Source: a virus
DNA: 32,228 bases
Virus record (IMG/VR): IMGVR_UViG_3300006752_000119
Span: 1-32,228 of that record
Strand: one strand, 5' to 3'
Under the pieces are notes generated by a model. The model was given only the letters and a program-made list of their open reading frames with translations, did no database searches and was not told the DNA's origin. The translations under genes and the position numbers were made by a program. Below are positions 27,995-32,228 of the stretch, one piece after another; position 1 is the stretch's first letter, and every line of letters starts with the position of its first letter.

Positions 27995-28360
27995 TTAACA
28001 TTTTTTACAAACAGAAACGTTTAAGTATGAAATTGCATATTGCAAACCATTTTCCCACGATACAGTTAATTTTGTTGCAAACCCTTGCTCGTTAGATTTA
28101 AAGCTTAAAACTCTACCTTTTAATCCATCTCTTAAATTATTTTGAACGCAATCACCAGCAGAAACTTTCAAGCTTGAAGAAGCAACGCTTTTTACAGCTG
28201 CTTTTTTAGGCGCAGGCTTAGCTTCTGCTTTTTTAGGAGCAGGCTTAGCTTCTGCTTTTTTAGGCGCAGGCTTAGCTTCTGTCTTCTTAGAAGCAGGTTT
28301 CTCATCTGGTTTTTCTAAATTAACCTTTTTATCTTCTTCTGATTTTTTAGCTCTCGACAT
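27995..28360 (-). CDS. Lys/Ala/Pro-repeat protein with small C-terminal beta domain (121 aa)
   Basis: Two-part protein. Residues 1-60 are basic and disordered, with repeats of KAEAKPAPK (nine-residue period) like those of bacterial histone-like tails. Residues about 66-121 look like a small SH3-like barrel: VSAGDCVQNNLRDGLKGRVL, then TKLTVSWENGLQYAISYLNV, ending in CKKC. The basic tail could bind DNA or an acidic protein surface. Gene placement, 20 bases after the decoration-like pair and before a strong terminator, suggests co-expression with head-surface proteins. Function is not known; candidates are a DNA-binding internal head protein or a capsid accessory protein. Ribosome-binding site AAAGGAG precedes the ATG. 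Confidence 0.65.
   Translation of the reverse strand: MSRAKKSEEDKKVNLEKPDEKPASKKTEAKPAPKKAEAKPAPKKAEAKPAPKKAAVKSVASSSLKVSAGDCVQNNLRDGLKGRVLSFKSNEQGFATKLTVSWENGLQYAISYLNVSVCKKC
28201..28308. repeat. 27-bp tandem repeat encoding KAEAKPAPK
   Basis: Three nearly identical 27-base copies begin at 28201, 28228 and 28255 (they differ by one base, aggcgc versus aggagc), and a fourth, degenerate copy occupies 28282-28308. The period is in frame and encodes the nine-residue Lys/Ala/Pro/Glu repeat of the 121-residue protein. Such near-identity suggests recent copy-number change by slippage or recombination. Confidence 0.85.
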
Positions 28361-28379
28361 TTTAGTTTACTCCTTTAAA

Positions 28380-29315
28380 TTATGCAAATGTTAACGCAGC
28401 GCCATTAGCTGACTGAATTGCTCCGCTAACATACCATTTTGGTGCTGCAGCTCCATCACATAGAAGCTCAAAAAAGTCTCCTGCAGTGTCGTGAGCATTT
28501 ACAATTGTCATAGCATCACCTGATACTTCCTCTACTCCTCCTGCATTAAGAACTGTACCAACCAGAGAGCCTTCGTCTCGGGCAGCTAGCGCGTCATCTT
28601 TTGGAATTTCTACAACAATATTTCCATCAATAGCAGCTGCTACCAATCTAATTCTTAAACCAGAAGCATCAGCAATTGCATCTTGTCCTTGATTAGGAAT
28701 AATATTAGCAGTTAAGTTTGTAGCAATTACACCTGCAGTTGTTAGTGCAGCTTCGTCTTTATCTACAAGTACTCCGTTTCTATTTCCAGGTAAAGTTGAG
28801 TCAATTTGAAAATTAGTTCCACCTTGAACAGCTTGCACAGCTACTCCACTCAAAGGAGAGAAATCGTTTGCGCCTGTTCCTAGCAAAGTATGCAAATTTG
28901 TAATTGCTCCGTCGATATCAAGGCCTCGCTCGAGCTGAAATGTACTTACTCCAGACGAATCTGTTGAAACTAATTTACCGTTGTTAGCGTCAGCAGCGTC
29001 TGCAACGACTTTTAGTTTAAATTTCCTACCAAATCCTTCAAATGTAAATACTTCATTTACAGTAAATGGTCCATTAGCAGCTGTAAATTTTACAGATGTT
29101 CTAACTCCAGCAACTGCAGGAAGTAAAACTGATCTGACGTTTGCGCCTAAAAGCAATTCTTTTCCACTGTCAGCAACAGATAGTTGTTCTGTTGCAGTTG
29201 CTAATGTTCGAACAGCTTGACGATGACCTGATAACTCACCACGAAGATCAAGTGATGAAGATGTTGATGATTTTTGAACTAAACCTTTTTCTTTTGTATA
29301 TTCTACGCTTGGCAT
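28380..29315 (-). CDS. Decoration-like beta protein, long paralogue (311 aa)
   Basis: Paralogue of the next gene upstream. Both begin MPSVEYT..KGLVQKSST and share LDLRGELSG and a DSGK.. strand; both end with the pattern AGDF.EL......W.V.G..Q.A.G..... . Ala/Gly/Thr/Asp-rich, beta-dominated, cysteine-poor. A middle insertion absent from the shorter protein (about residues 75-230) contains FEGFGRKFKLKV, AITNLHTLLGTG, AVQGGTNFQIDSTLPGNRNG, which resembles the modules inserted in the 1668-residue sheath protein. These features fit an abundant virion surface protein, such as a capsid decoration protein or head fibre, but no family can be named with certainty. Ribosome-binding site AAGGAAA lies upstream of the ATG and spacing from the paralogue is 30 bases. 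Confidence 0.6.
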   Translation of the reverse strand: MPSVEYTKEKGLVQKSSTSSSLDLRGELSGHRQAVRTLATATEQLSVADSGKELLLGANVRSVLLPAVAGVRTSVKFTAANGPFTVNEVFTFEGFGRKFKLKVVADAADANNGKLVSTDSSGVSTFQLERGLDIDGAITNLHTLLGTGANDFSPLSGVAVQAVQGGTNFQIDSTLPGNRNGVLVDKDEAALTTAGVIATNLTANIIPNQGQDAIADASGLRIRLVAAAIDGNIVVEIPKDDALAARDEGSLVGTVLNAGGVEEVSGDAMTIVNAHDTAGDFFELLCDGAAAPKWYVSGAIQSANGAALTFA

Positions 29316-29345
29316 ATTATTTTTCCTTTTTATTTTTATATTAAA

Positions 29346-29855
29346 TTATACTACAAATATTAATCCGCCAGCTGCTTGGCTTACGCCTTGAACTGACCAT
29401 TTTGAGCCTGTGTAAAATAGCTCAATAAAATCTCCTGCTTTGGCTGTGTCTGCTACAAACCGAATTTTCGAATCATCTTCTGGGTCATTGTTAACAGCTA
29501 AATTTGCTCTATCAACTGCTGCGCCTCCTTGATATAAAGTTCCAGCAAAATCGTGAGCACCATCACCTTGGATTACTTCTATTGTTTTTCCTGCTGCAAC
29601 ATCTATAGCAGTTATAACTCTATATTTAACACCTGTTTCAGGGGCAGCTGGTAATGTTATATCAATATCGTTATCTGCGTTATGAGTAACAAGAAAAACT
29701 TTTCCTGAATCTTCATTTTTTAAAGTATTAGCTGCTGCTGATATTGGCACAATTTTTTTTCTAAATCCTGATAATTCACCACGCAAGTCTAGAGCAGCAT
29801 CTGTCGATGACTTTTGCACTAACCCTTTTACTTGCGTATATTCTACACTTGGCAT
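29346..29855 (-). CDS. Decoration-like beta protein, short paralogue (169 aa)
   Basis: Short form of the duplicated beta-rich protein. The start is set at the ATG at 29855 (MPSVEYTQVKGLVQ) because AGGAGG lies five bases before it and the paralogue starts at the same residue; the open frame continues upstream to 29888 but those codons overlap the ribosome-binding site. The body is beta-type: KVFLVTHNADNDIDITLPAA, TGVKYRVITAIDVAAGKTIE, SKIRFVADTAKAGDFIELFY, WSVQGVSQAAGGLIFVV. Such proteins with a terminal GD.IEL..TG..W.V.G motif occur in phage particles, so a head decoration or fibre role is inferred. A near-perfect ribosome-binding site and a dedicated leader preceded by a terminator suggest high, separately controlled expression. 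Confidence 0.65.
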   Translation of the reverse strand: MPSVEYTQVKGLVQKSSTDAALDLRGELSGFRKKIVPISAAANTLKNEDSGKVFLVTHNADNDIDITLPAAPETGVKYRVITAIDVAAGKTIEVIQGDGAHDFAGTLYQGGAAVDRANLAVNNDPEDDSKIRFVADTAKAGDFIELFYTGSKWSVQGVSQAAGGLIFVV

Positions 29856-29892
29856 AACTTCCTCCTTTTCGGATAAACTTGTCCGCATGATT

Positions 29893-29931
29893 CCGATGCA
29901 CTGGCGGGGTCAGCTGTTATGTTTGCATCGG
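29893..29931. repeat. 8-bp inverted repeat in leader of the short decoration-like gene
   Basis: CCGATGCA (29893-29900) and TGCATCGG (29924-29931) are perfect inverted copies separated by 23 bases. They lie in the transcribed leader between the promoter-like element (29940-29950) and the ribosome-binding site, and are GC-rich compared with their surroundings. It may fold as an RNA stem that stabilises the mRNA, or be an operator; no T run follows, so it is not a terminator. Confidence 0.45.
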
Positions 29932-29939
29932 GCCTAATG

Positions 29940-29950
29940 CTATATATTAC
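29940..29950 (-). promoter_or_regulatory. GTAATATATAG promoter-like element
   Basis: The minus strand reads GTAATATATAG directly after a rho-independent terminator and 84 bases before the start of the short decoration-like gene. The identical 11-mer precedes the large sheath gene. A terminator abutting this element strongly suggests a new transcript starts here. Confidence 0.45.
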
Positions 29951-29980
29951 AAAAAAGGTGCATTTTTTACGTGCACCTTA
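29951..29980 (-). terminator. Rho-independent terminator after 86-aa gene
   Basis: On the minus strand AAGGTGCA pairs perfectly with TGCACCTT (plus positions 29955-29962 and 29972-29979) with a nine-base loop, followed by a run of Ts (TGCACCTTTTTTG). It lies about 37 bases after the stop at 30017 and closes the upstream unit. Confidence 0.85.
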
Positions 29981-30016
29981 ATTTATTTAACGTTAAAAAT
30001 ACGTAATAAGCTAATA

Positions 30017-30277
30017 TTACTCAGAGTCACCGGCAGGTTCTGCATCAACAACCTCGTCAGACTCAGGCATACTTACTGCTTCAGCCTCATCGCCACTCGC
30101 ATCGGCAGCTTGTGCCTCTGCTGCTTGTCTCTCTTGCTCTTCACGAGGTACTAGTCGATCAATTGCTTCTTGCAATGTTGAAGCATCTTGCAAAGAAAAG
30201 GCTCCTCGTCGTTGCGCTACTTGTACTGCCGAGAGAAGAATATTTATTGATTGAACTTGTTCTGGTGATAATTGCAT
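30017..30277 (-). CDS. Small acidic hypothetical protein (86 aa)
   Basis: The first half is helical (MQLSPEQVQSINILLSAVQV followed by AQRRGAFSLQDASTLQEAID), an arrangement with alternating hydrophobic residues suggesting a short helical bundle. The second half is very acidic and Ala/Glu/Asp-rich (ASGDEAEAVSMPESDEVVDA). No domain recognised. It has an AAAGGA site eight bases before the ATG and its own terminator downstream. The acidic tail would be expected to be disordered; a structural or scaffold-like virion role is possible but not shown. Confidence 0.65.
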   Translation of the reverse strand: MQLSPEQVQSINILLSAVQVAQRRGAFSLQDASTLQEAIDRLVPREEQERQAAEAQAADASGDEAEAVSMPESDEVVDAEPAGDSE

Positions 30278-30381
30278 TTGTTAATCCTTTCATTTAATAT
30301 TAGATTTTTTTGTTCGCGATTAAATGCAGGTATATAATAAACACAAATTAATAAATGTACACTCTTTTTTTATTTTTTTTA
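30278..30381. other. AT-rich gap between two small genes
   Basis: A 104-base non-coding gap. On the minus strand it contains poly-A/T runs near 30365-30385 just after the 73-aa gene, a TTATTATATACC stretch (plus positions about 30350-30361) that could be a promoter -10 region for the 86-aa gene, and that gene's AAAGGA site. No hairpin terminator was recognised. Confidence 0.35.
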
Positions 30382-30603
30382 TTAGTAGTAATAAGAGCTT
30401 CTAGCTCTTCGGCGCCGGCTTCTAGCTTCTGCTAGACGCTGTTGTTTTTGATGCGCTGCATACTCTTCTTTGATAACTCTGTTAAGATATTCTGCTGTAA
30501 TTCTTACAGGTCTTTCAGTAGTTCCTTCTACAAGTCTACTTCTCTCAAGGTTACGCATTTCTTGCATAATCATTCTTCTTAACATTCTTGGGCTTAATCT
30601 CAT
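30382..30603 (-). CDS. Small arginine-rich protein with a duplicated helix motif (73 aa)
   Basis: Contains two copies of a similar helix: LSPRMLRRMIMQEMRNL (residues 3-19) and ITAEYLNRVIKEEYAAH (about 34-50), i.e. '(L/I)(S/T)...L.R.I..E'. Short '(S/T)...LRR.I.EE' helices like these are common in marine phage proteins, where the function is mostly unknown. The C-terminus is strongly basic and aromatic (ARSRRRRARSSYYY) and could contact nucleic acid. Good AGGAG site seven bases before the ATG; GTAATATATA lies 30 bases upstream. No function is assigned. Confidence 0.6.
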   Translation of the reverse strand: MRLSPRMLRRMIMQEMRNLERSRLVEGTTERPVRITAEYLNRVIKEEYAAHQKQQRLAEARSRRRRARSSYYY

Positions 30604-30632
30604 TGTATTCTCCTGTTAAACTATTACTATAT

Positions 30633-30642
30633 TATATATTAC
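30633..30642 (-). promoter_or_regulatory. GTAATATATA promoter-like element
   Basis: Third occurrence of the GTAATATATA ten-mer, 30 bases upstream of the ATG at 30603, touching the stop codon of the preceding gene. Spacing is nearly the same as at the large sheath gene (32-33 bases). Candidate late promoter core; unproven. Confidence 0.35.
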
Positions 30643-30917
30643 TAAATGTCGCTTTTTTCTTTTAAGATATTAATGTCTTTTTCTATAATTGTCATTTTTG
30701 TTTCTATTTTAGCTAAAGTGACTTTAATTTCTTGGACAGATGCTAATAGTTCTTGTAGAACACTTTCTGTAACTTTTGCTTTGTCTTCTAAAGTATTCAC
30801 TCTTGCTTTTAAATCTGCCATTTCTTCGGCATTTTTTTTTGAGTCTTTATGCCAAGAGTAAAACAAACCTAAAACTGATAAAACTGTACCTATTGATAAC
30901 ACTAAGTTTGGTTGCAT
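30642..30917 (-). CDS. Membrane-anchored coiled-coil protein, lysis-associated candidate (91 aa)
   Basis: One N-terminal membrane segment (PNLVLSIGTVLSVLGLFYSW), then a long charged helix with heptad hydrophobics (DLKARVNTLEDKAKVTESVL, LLASVQEIKVTLAKIETKMT) up to the C-terminus. This topology occurs in small phage membrane proteins near lysis genes, such as Mu gp25-type (DUF2730-like) proteins. No catalytic motif. The start is ambiguous: an AGGAGGTG box lies 11 bases before ATG at 30917 and 5 bases before an in-frame GTG at 30923, and reading is open to GTG at 30929. I chose the ATG. It follows the spanin-like pair, so a role in lysis or in the envelope is inferred. Confidence 0.6.
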   Translation of the reverse strand: MQPNLVLSIGTVLSVLGLFYSWHKDSKKNAEEMADLKARVNTLEDKAKVTESVLQELLASVQEIKVTLAKIETKMTIIEKDINILKEKSDI

Positions 30918-30972
30918 ATCCACATGCACCTCCTAATTTTAATATACTTTATTAATTATCACAAAAAAGTTG

Positions 30973-31485
30973 TTATTTTGAAATCTCGTAAATTAAAATA
31001 CCTAGGCCAGCTCCACTCACAGCTGATATTGTTGCCCAGATTATTTTGCTTCTTTTTTCAGACTTTAAGCTTCTTAAAAGATCTTTGTTTTTATTTTTAA
31101 GTAAATCATTGTCTAATGTGATTATCTTTATTCTTTTATTACAGCTACTTTGACATTGCGAAAGTTTAAGCTCGTATTCGTTTTTAATTATGTTAACTAA
31201 AGAATCACAGCTACTTTGACAGCCTGTTACTATGTCTTTCATTCTTATAGTATCTCTTATTCCAATCAAGTAACCTTGCCTTGGCGCTACCTCACCTTTA
31301 TAAATAAATGGTGCATATATTTCCAAGTCACCAACTGTAATTTTTACGTCTTTATGCTGAATTATTATTGACTCAGTTTGTCTATCTGAGTTAGTAGTTG
31401 GAATATTGACAGAAACTTGAGCGTTAACTTTTGTTAATGTTAAAGAAAAAATTAAAGCTAAACTTAAAATAGTGTTTTTAATCAT
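30973..31485 (-). CDS. Secreted, C-terminally anchored spanin-like protein (170 aa)
   Basis: Starts at ATG 31485 (MIKNTILSLALIFSLTL), chosen because GAGGAG is ten bases upstream and an earlier TTG would abut that box. Residues 1-22 form a signal peptide with a likely cleavage at VNA-Q (no lipobox cysteine). The exported part has a beta-like region, two CQSSC motifs (Cys 89/93 and 111/115) spaced 22 residues apart, a Lys-rich helix (DNDLLKNKNKDLLRSLKSEK) and a C-terminal membrane segment (IIWATISAVSGAGLGILIYE). Its ATG overlaps the previous stop in ATGA. The layout, with an export signal at one end and a membrane anchor at the other, recalls unimolecular spanins, though those start as lipoproteins. 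Called spanin-like by architecture and context only. Confidence 0.5.
   Translation of the reverse strand: MIKNTILSLALIFSLTLTKVNAQVSVNIPTTNSDRQTESIIIQHKDVKITVGDLEIYAPFIYKGEVAPRQGYLIGIRDTIRMKDIVTGCQSSCDSLVNIIKNEYELKLSQCQSSCNKRIKIITLDNDLLKNKNKDLLRSLKSEKRSKIIWATISAVSGAGLGILIYEISK
31139..31224. repeat. Short direct repeat encoding the CQSSC motifs
   Basis: The sequence acagctactttgaca occurs twice (from about 31141 and 31207), 66 bases apart, and encodes the two CQSSC motifs of the spanin-like protein. The 22-codon spacing keeps the frame. It may be a small internal duplication or codon constraint on a repeated motif. Confidence 0.6.
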
Positions 31486-31841
31486 TGCGAACAAACTCCT
31501 CTAGCTACACAAATAGGACAATGTAAATCTTCACTAAATTCACAGTGACCAATTGCTTCATCAATTCTTAGTGCACAGTCTTTGTTAAGATCACTCGTCA
31601 GAGTCTGCAAGGATTTGACTTTTTCTGTTTGACATTTACTTCTTTCTTCTGTAAGTTGAGATGAAAGTATATCACGATCTCTAATGATATCTGAACATAT
31701 TATTGTCTGTTTACATTCAGGTGCTGTAGCTTTTCCTGCAAAAAAAGAACAGACAACCAAGACTAATCCAATAAATACTTTCTGAAAAGTATTGTCTTTT
31801 ATGATTTTCAAAAAATCTTCTGCATCTATGTTAATAGGCAT
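31482..31841 (-). CDS. Inner-membrane, cysteine-rich i-spanin-like (Rz-like) protein (119 aa)
   Basis: Short N-terminal cytoplasmic segment, one membrane helix (KVFIGLVLVVCSFFAGKATA, residues 21-40), then a periplasmic helical domain (IRDRDILSSQLTEERSKCQT, LQTLTSDLNKDCALRIDEAI) and a cysteine-rich C-terminus (C100, C108, C111, C117). Nine cysteines in all, eight outside the membrane helix. The N-terminal anchor plus periplasmic coiled coil is the layout of inner-membrane spanins such as lambda Rz. The ATGA overlap with the next gene resembles the tight or nested arrangement of spanin gene pairs. It has an AAAGGAGATAAATATG leader identical to that of the divergent lipoprotein gene. No holin or endolysin is recognisable beside it, so the lysis role is inference. 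Confidence 0.55.
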   Translation of the reverse strand: MPINIDAEDFLKIIKDNTFQKVFIGLVLVVCSFFAGKATAPECKQTIICSDIIRDRDILSSQLTEERSKCQTEKVKSLQTLTSDLNKDCALRIDEAIGHCEFSEDLHCPICVARGVCSQ

Positions 31842-31944
31842 ATTTATCTCCTTTGTTTTAATTAATTATAAAAATTATTATAACTTTATATAATATTGTA
31901 ATACATATTTAAATGATTTATATTTCAAAAAGGAGATAAATATG
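31839..31944. promoter_or_regulatory. Divergent intergenic region with 16-bp inverted repeat of leaders
   Basis: This 100-base AT-rich gap separates two divergent genes. Both start in the same leader AAAGGAGATAAATATG, giving a perfect 16-base inverted repeat (31839-31854 and 31929-31944). Between them lie candidate promoter elements: TATAAT on the plus strand near 31890, TATAAAAA near 31872, and AATATAAATC on the minus strand near 31916-31925. No clear -35 box is visible for either direction. The junction marks the only strand switch in the window. Confidence 0.5.
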
Positions 31945-32228
31945 TCAAGAATTAGAACAATTGTTTTAGCCCTTTTAGTTTCAATGTTTGCGTTTTTTGC
32001 AGGATGTGATGATGATGAAACAGAAGAAGAACCTCAAGCCGGCCAAGTAGTAGAGTGTGTAGTTTCTGAAGATGAGACTTGTGAAGAGGCACCTCAAGAA
32101 ATGCCTTGCGAGGAACTTCCTGAGGCACCGCCTGCTGGTGAAGAGATGCCTGATGATTTGGACATGGAGGTTCCTGAAGAGGTTCCTGCTGGTGAAGAGG
32201 CTGATATGGAGGTTCCTGCTGGTGAAGA
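31942..32228 (+). CDS. Acidic repeat lipoprotein, 3'-truncated by window end
   Basis: The only plus-strand gene I support. It begins ATG TCA AGA ATT with AAGGAGA seven bases upstream. The protein starts MSRIRTIVLALLVSMFAFFA then G-C: a classic lipoprotein signal with lipobox FAGC, Cys at 22. Asp residues follow the Cys (C-DDDE), which in E. coli favours inner-membrane retention. The rest, 74 residues visible, is very acidic and Pro/Glu-rich, with three more cysteines (39, 47 and 56) and repeats MEVPEEVPAGEE / MEVPAGEE. The frame is still open at the right edge. It could be an envelope protein linked to superinfection exclusion or lysis (an outer spanin partner would be a lipoprotein), but the sequence does not decide. 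Confidence 0.8.
   Translation, partial: MSRIRTIVLALLVSMFAFFAGCDDDETEEEPQAGQVVECVVSEDETCEEAPQEMPCEELPEAPPAGEEMPDDLDMEVPEEVPAGEEADMEVPAGE
32179..32228. repeat. 30-base-period repeat in the lipoprotein gene
   Basis: GAGGTTCCTGCTGGTGAAGA occurs at 32179-32198 and again at 32209-32228, the last base of the window, in the same frame (encoding EVPAGEE). A related partial copy begins at about 32167 (GAGGTTCCTGAAGAGG). The array probably continues beyond the edge. Confidence 0.8.

Noticed and set aside
24510-28360. Terminase, portal or major capsid gene in the window
   Set aside because: No Walker-type terminase motif, portal-like or HK97-type capsid sequence was recognised; these genes must lie outside the window, unlike T4 where terminase genes sit between gp15 and gp18.
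29346-29888. Longer start for the short decoration-like gene at 29888
   Set aside because: The additional 11 codons run through the AGGAGG box, and the paralogue begins at the same MPSVEYT residue; the ATG at 29855 is favoured.
30973-31494. TTG start at 31494 for the spanin-like gene
   Set aside because: It lies one base from the GAGGAG box, too close for initiation; ATG at 31485 gives a normal signal peptide and an ATGA overlap.
1-32228. tRNA genes, CRISPR arrays, insertion sequences, integrase or attachment sites
   Set aside because: I looked for cloverleaf-like segments, regularly spaced repeats, transposase motifs and long direct repeats and saw none; the repeats found are short and within genes or leaders.

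Overview
The window looks like a piece of the structural and lysis region of a large, AT-rich, contractile-tailed phage (T4-like myovirus organisation, very probably a large or jumbo genome) infecting a Gram-negative, possibly marine, bacterium. The reasons are: tail sheath, tail tube, neck and tape-measure genes in T4 order; several of these proteins much larger than their T4 counterparts; tightly packed genes with strong AGGAG ribosome-binding sites, almost all on the minus strand; and signal-peptide and membrane coiled-coil proteins of the kind used to lyse cells with an outer membrane. No bacterial housekeeping gene, tRNA, CRISPR or insertion sequence is visible. The phage cannot be named from the sequence alone.

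Layout, read in the direction of minus-strand transcription (high to low coordinates). 32228-31942 (plus strand): start of an acidic, repeat-containing lipoprotein running off the window. 31841-30642: three small envelope genes. The first two overlap by ATGA and look like a divergent spanin pair. The third is a membrane-anchored coiled-coil protein. 30603-30017: two small unknown proteins, ending in a terminator (29951-29980). 29855-28380: two paralogous beta-rich proteins that look like capsid decoration or head-surface proteins, then a Lys/Ala/Pro-repeat protein with a terminator (27925-27963). 27843-24510: neck and tail-completion genes resembling T4 gp13, gp14 and gp15. 24454-12476: three tail-sheath-like proteins of 1033, 1668 and 1075 residues, with a normal-sized gp19-like tail tube gene lying between the second and third. 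12463-11413: a gp26-like baseplate/chaperone protein and a small gp51-like protein in an overlapping frame. 11345-8082: tape measure. 8066-1: a small unknown gene, a large baseplate protein, a LysM/gp53-like protein, a very large hub-like protein and the first 83 codons of another gene.

Functionally this is one late tail-assembly programme. The tape measure sets tube length with the chaperone-like pair upstream of it. The hub and baseplate genes downstream initiate the tube. The tube and sheath polymerise. The gp15/gp14/gp13-like proteins terminate the tail and join it to the head.

The most interesting observations are: (1) three sheath homologues, one with a roughly 700-residue insertion of repeated beta-type modules and one with a diverged C-terminal half; (2) a seven-T run in the overlap between the gp26-like and gp51-like frames, exactly placed to fuse them by +1 or -2 frameshifting just upstream of the tape measure; (3) a cysteine-rich, non-canonical spanin-like pair; (4) a recurrent GTAATATATA / TATAAATA element in front of several transcription units that may be the phage's late promoter.
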